From contig NC_082637.1 of assembly GCF_030936135.1 (NCBI RefSeq), positions 10,677,001 through 10,741,000 of the forward strand: a stretch of 64,000 nucleotides of DNA, read 5' to 3'. Each line of letters opens with the position of its first letter. The stretch's first letter is position 1. This document shows positions 51,810 to 61,299 of the stretch, in pieces. The notes under the pieces were generated by a model, which had not been told where the DNA came from, searched no databases, and was given only the letters and a program-made list of their open reading frames with translations. This stretch comes from Gavia stellata (Eukaryota; Chordata; Aves; Gaviiformes; Gaviidae). A program made the translations under genes and the position numbers.

Positions 51810-52865
51810 CATAATGTGCAGCCATCTCTGGGGTCAGGAAGACCTCACCGTGCTCAGTCCCCCAGTGCCGCACAGCCCTCAGCTCTTCCCCACCCTTGGC
51901 CGGGTTTGCACCAGGTGAGAACCCCATGGAGGGCAGGTGAGGGCTAGTCCTGCCAGCCCTAGGGAAACCTCAGGGCTGCAGCTTGATGGCAGCCAGACCC
52001 ACCACGAGTGGTGGCCAGAGAGTCCGAGCACTGAGCTGCAGCCCCACAGCCATTTGTGGGGTCAGCCACGCACAGCCCCTTGAATTCTGGGGTGGCAGCC
52101 TAAGCCAGAGGGTAGCTGGAGAACTGGCCTCGGTCCCCACAGATGTGGGAGAGAGGGATGTGCCATCACTGCAAACGAGGTATTACAGCAGCTGCTAGCC
52201 ACCAGCTTCGGGATGCTCACAGCTCCCCTCTCCCCAGGGGGGCTCGGCATGGGTCTCGGCCGCCTCTGCCCAGCAGCAGCTGCAGGAATGGCTAGGCGCT
52301 GGGGTGGGGTTTGCAGAGCCTTCCCACCACTCCGGTGCTTTGCGGCAGAGGGATTAGCTGTTACGTGGCTGCGGTGGCAGCAGGAGCCGCGGTGGCCTCA
52401 CCGCATGCTGATGAGCAGGGACGGGCTGTCACCACTGGAGCCTTGCACAAAGCTGCCAGGACTGGGGACCAGAGGCGCTCGTTCCACCAGGCAGGGGTGG
52501 TGGCAGGTCTCCTCCCACCACTCAGCTGGCCTGTGTCCCCCGAAAGCATCTTTGTAACTTAAGGCCACAGCTTGGAAACTCCAGCACTGGGGCTGGGGGG
52601 TGCTCCCTGCTGACAGCCCCATGCCCCCAGCCTGGGCAGACATGCTGTAGGCATGAAATACCCAGACAGGTTTCTCACCCAGCATTTAAAAGCCACAGAC
52701 AGATGCAGATAGGAGCCCTTCCTTGTCACCATCACCCAGCAAACTGCCTGCAGTCCTGCAGGGACATCAGCCACCAGCGTTGTGGCAGCTGCTCTTCAGC
52801 CCTATGGGACAGGCAGGACACACCGCCTCCCCCAAATTTTCCGGGTGCAGGGCAGAGCTCAGAGA
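51810..52865. other. Intergenic spacer between DNAI1 and ENHO 3' ends
   Basis: This is about 1 kb between the two convergent polyadenylation sites. No exon, repeat or RNA gene was recognised. Open frames up to 114 codons occur on both strands, as expected for this GC-rich DNA. Confidence 0.6.
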
Positions 52866-52869
52866 CACC

Positions 52870-54056
52870 ACCTGGGTCCTACAATCAGTTTATTAGTCTA
52901 GTAAAAACACCGCTGCAAAGGGATGCATTAGCTACACCTGACACGGGGAGGAACCACAGGTTCTGCCAGCCCTGGCCAAGCCTGTGCAGGGACCCTGGTC
53001 AGCATCCCTCCCAGCACAGCCCACCCCTCTGTCCCCTTATTGCAGTGGCTGTGCCAGAGGGGACTTTGGCTATTGCTCTGCTCTTGGATGGGCAGGGCAA
53101 AGCCCTCTGAAACACACAGCACCTGCAGGCAAGGCAGGGGAAGGCAGCTGCCAGGCCTGGGGACAAGCCAGACCACCAGCATCCCTCTCTGCAGATCCAC
53201 TGTGGTCCCTGGGCAGCGAGGGAGCTGCAGGACCCTGCGGTGCTGTTTGGCTGTGCACCCTCATCTCTCCCCAACTCTTCCACTTTCCCAGCAAAAAGCC
53301 ATCCCAGGCTGCTCTCAACAGGGATGGGGACACTAGCGAGGGCACGTCTGCTGCCCGCAAGCAGGTCAAACCCCACCGGCTGGCCTCAGCTGGGAGCAGG
53401 CAGGAGCACACACCCAGCGAGGAGGGCCGTTTGCCTGGTAGTGTTGGTGCTAATACTAGAGAGGACTGACAGACAGACCGGGACAAATGGACAGACTATG
53501 CAGACCCTCTCATGGCTCATGAAACTGGCTGCTGGGGCAGACAAGTGCCAAATGCCCTCCTGAGGCTGGGGGCCCATGGCACCCCACAGCCACCCCCAAA
53601 GATACCTGGACCGGTAACACCCCACTTTGCCGGCGGGGCCCGCATGGGGACAGGCACCCATGCCAGCCCCACTGCCTACCCCCTCTGAGCCCCCAGCCGG
53701 CCCCACTCAGGTCTGCAACGCGGTGGCCACTGGCCTGGGCCACGAGCGCCAGGGAGGAGCCCACGGGTTGTCCCCGAACATGGGGTACGCTCGAGGGCAG
53801 GGCTCCTGCCGTGCTCGCTGGCCACTGGCACAGGCAGGATTGTCCCCGTAGCAGATCCCCAGCCACTGTCTCTCCATCCCCACGGTCACCCCCAAACCAC
53901 ACAGGTGAAGGGCTGTGTCCCACGTCACGGCCCCTGTGAGCAGCTTGGCATCCCCTCTGCTCTCATCCTGCCCCATTCAATGCCCCAGTCCCACTGCAGG
54001 CATCCACGCTGGCTCGACTCCTTTGGCACAGCTGGGTGCCTAAGTCCCCAAGCAGC
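52870..54056 (-). other. ENHO: Putative ENHO 3' UTR
   Basis: The stretch from the ENHO stop codon to just past the first AATAAA on the minus strand is about 1.2 kb and contains no other recognised gene. It is assigned by position and polyadenylation signal only; no transcript evidence is available. Confidence 0.5.
52889..52894 (-). terminator. ENHO: Candidate ENHO polyadenylation signal (AATAAA)
   Basis: TTTATT on the + strand is AATAAA on the minus strand. I saw no other canonical hexamer between here and the ENHO stop about 1.16 kb upstream. Confidence 0.55.
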
Positions 54057-54242
54057 TCAGGGCTGCAGCAGGTACTTCTCTTCGTTCCTTGCCTCGTCTG
54101 CGTCAGAAGCCGGGCTTTTCTTGGGGCACGAGGGGGTCCTGCAGGCCTTGCAGAGGATGAGGAAGAGGATGAGGATGAGCAACGCGATGACACAGTTAAA
54201 AGAAATTGCCACAACCGCTCCGGTGGAGAGAGCAGCCCCCAT
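54057..54242 (-). CDS. ENHO: Adropin (energy homeostasis associated)
   Basis: The 61-codon CDS encodes a small single-pass membrane or secreted peptide. In mammals adropin is implicated in metabolic regulation and signalling. The N-terminus MGAALSTGAVVAI and C-terminus KYLLQP match mammalian adropin (MGAALS... and ...YLLQP), and residues 10-30 form one hydrophobic helix (VIALLILILFLIL). The CxxC at Cys31 and Cys34 falls at the same positions as in human. The segment between CxxC and YLLQP is about 15 residues shorter than human (61 versus 76 total) and lacks the proline-rich stretch. The start at 54242 is chosen because homology begins there and the context is strong (GTGGCG before ATGG); an in-frame ATG at 54329 would add 29 unrelated residues. 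Tail-to-tail placement with DNAI1 is as in mammals. Confidence 0.9.
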   Translation of the reverse strand: MGAALSTGAVVAISFNCVIALLILILFLILCKACRTPSCPKKSPASDADEARNEEKYLLQP

Positions 54243-54247
54243 CGCCA

Positions 54248-55169
54248 CTGTCCCGCAGGAAAAAGCAGAGCCCACAGCTTGGCCCCGTGCTTGGGATGCC
54301 AGCGCAGCGATCGAGCGCACAGCCTCCACCCACGGGCATTGGCAGGGGACAAAGGGGACAGCGGGGCTCCTGGCAATGGGATAGGGCTGGGGCCAGGTGG
54401 GCAGCAGGTCGGCGTCGCCCTGTCACATTTTGGCTGCTGGCAGCTGTGTCCTGGGCTTCACCACACCGCTGGGAAGGATCAGTTGGAGCTTTTCCTCAGC
54501 TTCCCCTCCTCTGGCAGGGCAGTGGGGACCCGGGGACCCCCTTCCTTCCTCCTGCACCTGGAAGGAAGAAAGTCACCATCACCACCGGCACAAGGGGACA
54601 GGCCACCTGAGCCCCTCAGAGGGCTGTGGGGGTGCCAGCGGCGGCGACCCCAGGGCCCAAGGGGCTCTGCTGGGGTTTGGAGGCTGCAGCAGCTCCCAGG
54701 TCAGCTGCTGTCTGGGGGGAGCTTTCCAGCACCTCACACGCCGGCTGTCCCCCCCTGCGAGGGCCACCAAGCTGGAGGTGTCCCCAGTGGGAGACCCGTC
54801 ACCTCATCCCGGCCCAAAACCCCCTCCCCGGGGCACCCCCGGGTGACTCCGGGCGGCCCTGGCCCAGCTCTTGTCCCCTCTCCACCCTCCGCCTGCTTTT
54901 CCTGCCACCGGGACCCCGCTGCGAGGTCCCGCACCCCAAAACAGGGGGAGCGGCTGGGCGGGCAGCAACTGCGGTGCCGGGGCAGACCCCTCTTGTGCTT
55001 TGTACCCGGGTCGGGCAGAGCCCCGGTTCCTGGGGTCCCCGGTGCCTCTAATCCCCCACCCCGCCGAGGAACGGGACACCCGCGGAGCCCCCGGCCCGCA
55101 GCGGGGCACCGGGCAGCAACAGGTCCCGCCGGATCCGCCCTCCCGTCGCGGGGACCCGGCGTTACCCAC
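54248..55169 (-). other. ENHO: Probable ENHO 5' UTR intron
   Basis: On the minus strand a pyrimidine-rich acceptor (gctttttcctgcgggacag) ends at 54248, five bases before the ATG, and a GGCAG|gtgggtaa donor lies at 55170/55169. Together they define a 0.9 kb intron in the 5' UTR, the arrangement known for mammalian ENHO. The splice sites are inferred from consensus only. Confidence 0.45.
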
Positions 55170-55420
55170 CTGCCTCCGCTCCGCCCCGGGAGCCGCCGGG
55201 ACCCCGCCGGCGGGCGGGCGGCGCTGCCGGGGCCGGGTCCCGGTGCGGAGCGGGGTCCCGGCGCGGGGTCCCGGCGCGGAGCGGTGCGCTGGCTCCAGGC
55301 CCCGGTGCGCGGTCCCGGTGCGAAGCGGCGGTACGGAGCGGGGCCGCGGTGCTCGGTGCCGGTGCGGACTCCGGGCGCAGTCCCGCCGCGGGCCGCCCGG
55401 TGGGTGCCGCAGCCCCGCGC
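55170..55420 (-). other. ENHO: Probable ENHO non-coding first exon (TSS approximate)
   Basis: The exon would run on the minus strand from downstream of the CCAAT/GC-box cluster to the donor at 55170. The upper edge is a guess, placed about 70-100 bases downstream of the CCAAT boxes. The sequence is very CpG-rich. Confidence 0.35.
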
Positions 55421-55439
55421 GCTGCCCGCTCCCTCCCGC

Positions 55440-55530
55440 CGGCACCGGGGGGCGGGCCCTGCTGCCGCCCCGCCCCCGCCCGCCCCCGGTCATTGGTGGC
55501 CGCCCCCCGCCGGTCGCGCGCCATTGGGCG
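55440..55530 (-). promoter_or_regulatory. ENHO: ENHO core promoter: CCAAT boxes and GC boxes in a CpG island
   Basis: ATTGG at 55492-55496 and 55523-55527 are two CCAAT boxes on the minus strand, about 30 bases apart. Several Sp1-type GC boxes lie beside them (ggggcgggcc near 55449-55458; ccccgcccccgcc near 55469-55481). No TATA box is evident. The CpG-dense region spans roughly 54.9-55.6 kb. The strand of the CCAAT boxes and the downstream gene order point to ENHO. Confidence 0.55.
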
Positions 55531-55629
55531 AGCCCTCGGCTCAGGGCCCGCCCCCTTGGCCGGCGCCCACGTGAGGGGCGCGATCGCTGGCGGGCAGCGC
55601 GCGCTCTGCCGGCCCGGCCTGGGCCGGAC

Positions 55630-55990
55630 CCTGCCCGTACTGCCCTGCCCTGCCCCTCCTGCCCTGCCCGTACTGCCCGCGCTGCCTGTCCTGCCCTGTC
55701 CCTGCTGCTGGTACAGCTCTGCCTGTACTGCCCTGCCCCGGCCGTTCTTCTGTCCTGCCCTTCTGCTGACCCTCCTGTGCTACCCTTCCCGCCCTGCCCA
55801 CGCTGCCGTGCTTGCCCTCCCGTGCTGCCCGTACTGCTCTGCCCGCCCTGCCCATGCTGCCTTCCCCGCACTGCCCGTACCGCCCTGCCCGTGTGGCCCA
55901 CACCGCCCCTGCCTGCCCAGCTCCGGCTGGTCCTGCCCAGCCCGGGGGCCACTGCCTGGCTCTGCCTGCTGCTGCCCGCCCTGCCCCGCT
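55630..55990 (+). repeat. GC-rich degenerate minisatellite (CTGCCC / GTACTGCCC units)
   Basis: Irregular tandem units such as tgccctgcccgtactgccc and ctgcccgccctgcccatgc recur for about 360 bases just upstream of the ENHO promoter. All + strand frames stay open and give Pro/Leu/Cys/Ala-rich runs, which explains the long spurious open frames here. Confidence 0.75.
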
Positions 55991-56002
55991 CCCCTACACA
56001 CC

Positions 56003-56036
56003 TGTGCACACACACGTGCGAGCACACACACACGCA
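56003..56036 (+). repeat. Imperfect (CA)n microsatellite
   Basis: CA-rich tract interrupted by CGTGCGAG, following directly on the GC-rich minisatellite. Confidence 0.75.
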
Positions 56037-56039
56037 CCC

Positions 56040-58005
56040 CGGCCCCGTGCACACAGGGGCGAGAGGACGCTGAGGGTGGGGTGGCCAGGGCTGGGCTGGG
56101 GTCCCTGCCGGGACGCGGAGGCCACAGGCAGGCAGGGGTGGGCACAGGCACCCCCACAGTCCCTGGTGGGGGGGCACAGGTCATTTGGGGACAGTCAGTG
56201 CCCTGGGAATCTGGGCAGCGGTGGCCTCATCAACACAGGTGGCTTCTCCCTGTCCTGTGCAGGGGGAAACTGAGGCACAGGAGAGCCCATCGCCGGGTGC
56301 AGGCACACCATACCCCTGCTGAGCCGTAACCGCCAGCCTCCATGCAGGGACTGGAGCCGGAGACGCTCTGGTGTGGGGTGTCGCCCCAAAGGGGGGATGC
56401 TGCAGGTGAAGGACACAGATGTGGCACCCAGGGGAGGTGGCTGGGGGGCACACAGGGGGCTCTCCCCACAGCTGTGGGGGTTCCTGGCAACCCCCAGGGA
56501 TCAGGTCCCAGCACCTGCAGCTGCTCTGAAAAGCCACAGCCAGGCCTTGTGTCCACCTGGTGACACAGACACGGAGGGATCTGCTGCAGCTTAGGGGTGC
56601 AGGGGGCCTGTCTGGCTGGGCAGTCCCCCACTGCACGTCACACCAGGGGAAGGAGACAGCTGGATGAAGAATGAAGAGCAGATCCACCGGAGAACTGGGG
56701 ACCTCTCCTGGCTGACCCGATGGGCTGCTTCAGGGCGCTCATGGGTGCCATGGCCAGCTGCTCCCTGGCCAAGGAAAGCTCCGGCACTGCCTGGGGCCAC
56801 AGCACCCAGAAGGGACAGCCACCGCAGTCAGCCGAGGGTAACTTTCAAACAGCGGAACAGAAGCACAAATCGCTTCGGAGCTTTGATGAGAAGGCATTAA
56901 AGGTGCCACCGCCACGCGGGAGGATTACACAGGCTGTTTGAGGATACAGCTGTCTGCTAAGAGGGTGTTTTTAGCAGTAAACACAAACACATTGCTCATT
57001 GCAAGGTCAGAAGCCGTCTGATCAGACACTCGAGCATCTTTCCTCGGCATTTATCACTAATCTGCTACTTAGTCAAGAAAAGCACTCTCCTTCTCAGATG
57101 TAAGGGAGAAGCAGCCGGGAACAGCACAAAGATAAATCGGTTCAACTCTGCCCTGTCCCCAGGTGTCACTTGTGCTGGCACAGCAGAGAGGTCCGGGCAT
57201 TTCCCCGAGCACCTCGTTAGCTCGTGGGACAACAGCGAGGCAGAGCGTGACAAGATCACCAGAAAGGAAGGGGAGGAGGATGAAGTGTGTAAACCTGCCA
57301 CTGACCCAGCCTGCGCCAGGCACTCGACCGGCGAGAAAGCTCGCGGCAACACAAGGCAGGTGAAGTCCTGTCTGTGAAGGCATCGGGTCGCACGGGTAGC
57401 ACACCGACTCCCTCCTGCTCCCCCAATTTAGGTGAAGTCCTTTCTCTAAATACTGGTATTGTTTCCTGTTGACTCGACAAAGCACAGCATCAGGTCCAGC
57501 TGGAGCTTGGCACCACAGGCAGCGACCTGGGAAGAGCGGGCAGGACAGGCAGCGCTAGGACACGGTGGGAGCTGGGGCTGTTCCGGCGAGAGCTCAGTCT
57601 GTCACAGGGAACAGCACTTCCCTCCTGCCCAGCGTCACTTACCAGCACTGCTCCAGAAGGGAAACTATTGCGCAAGAAAAGATGCTCTGTCCTGTGCCTC
57701 CCTCAGCGGAGTTTGGGCTGAGTATTTTTCAGACTGCAGTTCTAGTGGGTTTAAGAGAAAAACAAAGAATACCAGAAAGCTTCCCAGAAAAAACAAAGCA
57801 ACCTTGACCTTGCCTTAATATACGCAGGAAGAAAACCTTTCCCCCACATCAGGGTGCATTTACAGTCACAAGAGTGAAAAACTCAGAGCAGCAGGTCTCC
57901 TCTTCCACACGGAGAGCTGAACGAGCGAAGTTTCAGCCAGCAGCCGCAGTCCCACCAGCAACACTTACAGGGTGACCTCCAGTGGGATGAGGAAGACATG
58001 ACAAA
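56040..58005. other. Intergenic spacer between ENHO promoter and RPP25L 3' end
   Basis: About 2 kb with no recognised exon or repeat. In mammals CNTFR lies in this interval. None of its hallmarks (Ig domain, fibronectin repeats, WSxWS box) appears in any frame here. Confidence 0.6.
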
Positions 58006-58009
58006 TTTC

Positions 58010-58840
58010 ACGTTACGTGCAGAGGAAACTTTATTTTATACCCATCTCTGTGCATTATAACGGAGCGGAAAGGGGAAAGAACAGGGTCCTTTGGAGCTTA
58101 CCGTTACCACCACCCCAGGGCACTCATACAGCTACAGGATTTCAGGCTGGTTACGACATGAGTTGACTCCTGCCACTTTGGCAGAGAGGTGTAACCGTTA
58201 GCTCCACCGAGGTGAAAGGAGGACAGAAAGGCTGCAACATGCACACAATCGCAGACAGAGTTGTATCCCTGCATTCAGTTGTATCCCTACATTCAAACCG
58301 CCTGACGGGCTCAGCAGCAGATGGACTTTCAGGCACCGAAGAAGTGGCTGACGCAGCCCCGTGCCCCGCTGTCCGCTCACATGAGCTCCGGCGACGCAGG
58401 CAGCAGCTGGGGGAATCCACATCAGGTCCCATCTCCCCTCTGTACCGCAGCAAGAGCCACCTCCACCTGCCACACGAGCAGGCGCCTGGCACGCACGCCT
58501 GCTGCCTGGGCTGCCGCACCGCCCCGAGCAGCCAAAACCCCGCTCAGTGAGCAGCCGTTCACTGGGGCTCACTGACAAGACGCCAGCGGTCCTTGCTCGA
58601 GCACAGACGACTCCTGTCTTCCCTGAACCACATGCTAAGGAGTACAGCCTGGCAGGCTTTGACAATGGAACTTGTCAAAACACAGTTTCAGACAGCTACA
58701 ATCACATCCATTTTGAAACAGTTAACTTCTCCTGCCCTCCCCTAACAACTCTGCAAGCCCTCATGTTCAGCTTTCCAGCTACAGAAGCTGGCTTGTTTCC
58801 GTACCTCCCCCAAACTACACCCAAATGCGGCGGCAGGGTC
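58010..58840 (-). other. RPP25L: RPP25L 3' UTR
   Basis: The 0.8 kb from the RPP25L stop to the first AATAAA on the minus strand contains no other recognised gene. Two copies of an ATTCAGTTGTATCCCT-like unit lie near 58262-58292. Confidence 0.6.
58030..58035 (-). terminator. RPP25L: RPP25L polyadenylation signal (AATAAA)
   Basis: TTTATT on the + strand is a canonical AATAAA on the minus strand, about 0.8 kb after the stop codon. Confidence 0.65.
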
Positions 58841-59401
58841 TCAGGACTTGGCGCAGGACTCCCCAGGCCCTCCTCCAGCAGACCGAGGGTGCTTTCCCGT
58901 GCTGCCAGCTCCCCTGCCTCCACCCTGCTTCCTCTTCATTTGTCCCTGTGACTCCGCTTTAAGCGTCTCGATCCAGAAGGCGTCAAAAGAGCCGGGAGCC
59001 TGGTATCCCGGCTCCTGAGGATCAAGGGCGTCTTTGCTGAGTAGAACACATATGGCAGGAATGTTTCTCTTCACTGTCAAGGCATCGAGGCCTGCCTCAG
59101 GCACAATGGGTTCCCAGATCTCTTCGATCTGTTTGAAGAGCACTTTGGTGATCTGGTGCAGCTCTTTGAGCCTTCGTTTCATGATTTCCACACAGGTAAT
59201 GGTCTTGCTGACGGCCTTGCCTGAGCCAGTGAAAAGGATCTGCCTCACCGAGTCCAGCTCCATCTTGCCGATGGCATAACCCATCAGATTTCTGATTTTG
59301 CTCCCGTCCTTCACTTTCATTTCAATAATATCAGGGGGCAGGTTGGTGAAAGGAAGAGGACAAGGTTTCTCCACAATTTTGGTCTTCTTATAATTCTCCA
59401 T
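58841..59401 (-). CDS. RPP25L: Ribonuclease P/MRP subunit p25-like (Alba family)
   Basis: The 186-codon CDS sits in one exon. It encodes an Alba-fold RNA-binding protein related to RPP25, a subunit of nuclear RNase P and RNase MRP, which process tRNA and rRNA precursors. The Alba core is visible: EMKVKDGSKIRNLMGYAIGK (residues 27-46), LFTGSGKAVSKTITCVEIMK (about 56-75), then LHQITKVLF and NIPAICVLLSKDALDPQEPG with GYQ. The last 32 residues are a low-complexity Lys/Gly/Arg/Ser tail, so the protein is longer than human RPP25L (163). RPP25L is preferred over RPP25 because DCTN3 is adjacent, as in mammals, and because of the LDALTVKR segment. The acceptor ends one base before the ATG. Confidence 0.93.
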   Translation of the reverse strand: MENYKKTKIVEKPCPLPFTNLPPDIIEMKVKDGSKIRNLMGYAIGKMELDSVRQILFTGSGKAVSKTITCVEIMKRRLKELHQITKVLFKQIEEIWEPIVPEAGLDALTVKRNIPAICVLLSKDALDPQEPGYQAPGSFDAFWIETLKAESQGQMKRKQGGGRGAGSTGKHPRSAGGGPGESCAKS

Positions 59402-59402
59402 T

Positions 59403-60931
59403 CTGCAGTGTTGAAAAGGAAAACGGATCCATTAATACAAAGTCCCACTATAATTGCTGTGCAAAGACACTCTCACCCCAACTCGCTACCATCTCTCCTC
59501 TAAAGGGCACTCTGAACTATCAGAGCTGGGGATCCTGAAAAGGCATATCCAAACGATCAGCAAGAGTGCCCTACTCGTGCTGAGGAGTCACTTGTACCCC
59601 AGTCTTCCTGGGCACGTACCCACAGCACGAACACTGCCACAGGGCAGCCTGGGCCCTGACAGGCAGGTGGTGAAAGGAACAGTGTTGGGCCTAAGTAGGA
59701 TGAAGTGAAAAACAGACGCCGTATCTCAGGGAAAAACAGAGAACAAATGGGTGAGTTGAAGTTATGAGGAACAGAAGGGTGATAGTGACGACAGCTGCCC
59801 CATGAGCCACACCAGAACGTGCACATGATAAACCCAGGCACCCCTCACCTTCAGCAGCTCGGCTATGTTACAGAAACAGGGTCATGAGGCTCTGAGCCCC
59901 CCAACTGGCCAGCCTAGGTGAAAGACCAGGGACTGGATACTTGATGAAACAGTGCAGGTCACAGGGGAGACAGCAAGCCAGGGGTTGCAGGCAGGAGACA
60001 TGTGGCCAGCAGGAAGCAGGACAACAGAAAGGTACATGATGAACAAAAACGGGGGTCTCTGAGGGAAAGTGAACAAATACAGATAGGTCCAGTCTCATAG
60101 CTCCCCTCTCTGGAAGACAGGGTCCCTGTACTACGCTTTCCTTACTGATGCCTGCCTAGTCTGTGTAGAGAACCTCCCTCCCACCACAGAAAGCCCAAGG
60201 TACTCAAGCATACAGCACTAAAGCTTTGTTAGGCTCGTGAACCCTGTTTCACTCAGAGTCAGTACCTTGTACCCCATCCCTTATGGAGATAGAGCAGGTC
60301 AATATCCCCTTTCTGTACCTAGGAAGCACATCCCTCTCACGAGGCCCTCACGCCCACCACGGCAGCAGACTGCTATCAGTGCCTGGCGGCCCGGCCTGCC
60401 CCCCGCGCTGCTGAGGAAGAGCAGCGCCAGGCCCTGCGATAGGGGCTGGGGACACCGCTGCTACGGGGGATGGGGATGCGGGCTGCCAGAGGATGGCAGG
60501 GAAGGTCGAGCTCTCTGCTGTACGGGTTAGGAAGGCCATGCCACTGCTGGGGGGCTGCAACCGGGGCGGGTGAGGGGGTTCGGCGAAGCCACTGCTATTG
60601 GGGGCGGGGGGTGGGGGGGGGAGATGAGGCTGGCGTCGCAGTGCCCTGGGAAAAAGTAGGCCGCTGCGACAGGGAACGCACCGCGGGGGCAGGCCGTGCG
60701 CCGGCTACCGGGGGCGGCGGGAAGCCAGGTGGCTTCTACAGGGGCCTGAGGGGAGGCTAGGCCGCTGCTGTGCGGGATGAGGCGGCCGGGGGGAGCGAGA
60801 GGCCACGCTATCTGTGGGTAGGCCAGGTGCCGCTGCAGGGGCCCGGGAGGAGGCCGGGCTGCGCTGTATGTGCCTGTGGGGAGGCCGGGCCTCGCTACAG
60901 CGGGGGGTGGGGGCGCGGGAACGGCTCTCAC
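59403..60931 (-). other. RPP25L: RPP25L 5' UTR intron
   Basis: On the minus strand a GGCAG|gtgaga donor (boundary 60932/60931) in the CpG island and a ttccttttcaacactgcag acceptor (59403) define a 1.5 kb intron. It leaves a single base before the ATG in the coding exon. It contains a G-rich tract at 60598-60621 and no recognised repeat. Confidence 0.7.
60598..60621 (+). other. G-rich tract, possible G-quadruplex
   Basis: On the + strand four or more G-runs occur within about 24 bases (ttgggggcggggggtggggg and on). This fits a G-quadruplex motif. In RPP25L pre-mRNA the strand would be C-rich. Confidence 0.5.
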
Positions 60932-60975
60932 CTGCCGCCGCCTCAGCTCGCTGGTCGCCACAAGATGGCGGCCGG
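60932..60975 (-). other. RPP25L: RPP25L non-coding first exon (TSS approximate)
   Basis: The exon ends at the GGCAG|gtgaga donor at 60932. Its 5' limit is not visible and is placed near the YY1-like site because such sites usually sit at or just downstream of the start of transcription. Confidence 0.45.
60961..60972 (-). promoter_or_regulatory. RPP25L: YY1-type element in RPP25L CpG island promoter
   Basis: CAAGATGGCGGC (GCCGCCATCTTG on the minus strand) is the full YY1 core-promoter consensus. GC boxes follow upstream of RPP25L (for example ggtgggcggggcc near 61073-61085 and ccccgcccgccccgg near 61118-61132) within a CpG-rich region of about 60.9-61.3 kb. Confidence 0.6.
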
Positions 60976-61299
60976 CGCCACGCGCGCGCAGGCGCAGGGC
61001 AGGCGGAAGGAGGGAGGCGGTGCGCAGCATCCCGGCCCCGCCCCCGCCTCGCGTCAGTGCTCCGGGGCGGAGCGGTGGGCGGGGCCCCGCGCGACCAGGG
61101 GCGAGGTCAGCTGCCGGCCCCGCCCGCCCCGGGCCTCCGGAGCCGGCAGGAGGCGGAGCGGTACCTCCGCGGGACCGCGCCCGCGGCGCCCCCAGGACGG
61201 GCACCCCCCAGCTCCCCCCTCGCAGCGGGCACAGCGGTGTCTCCGTGCGCACCCGCGCAAGGACGCGTGCGAGCGCCTCTGCCCGTGAAGAACGTGGTT

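Noticed and set aside
54243-54329. Upstream in-frame ATG that would add 29 residues to adropin
   Set aside because: The added residues lack homology to adropin, the downstream ATG has a strong context, and a plausible splice acceptor lies between them.
54036-55574. 512-codon open frame on the + strand across the ENHO CDS and CpG island
   Set aside because: It is antisense to ENHO, consists of Pro/Arg/Gly/Ala-rich sequence forced by GC content, and matches no family.
54804-56177. 457-codon minus-strand and 400-codon plus-strand open frames
   Set aside because: Stop codons are rare because of the CpG island and the CTGCCC minisatellite. The frames overlap each other on both strands and have repeat-driven composition.
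56040-58005. Possible CNTFR coding exons
   Set aside because: No Ig, fibronectin or WSxWS-type sequence was seen in any frame.
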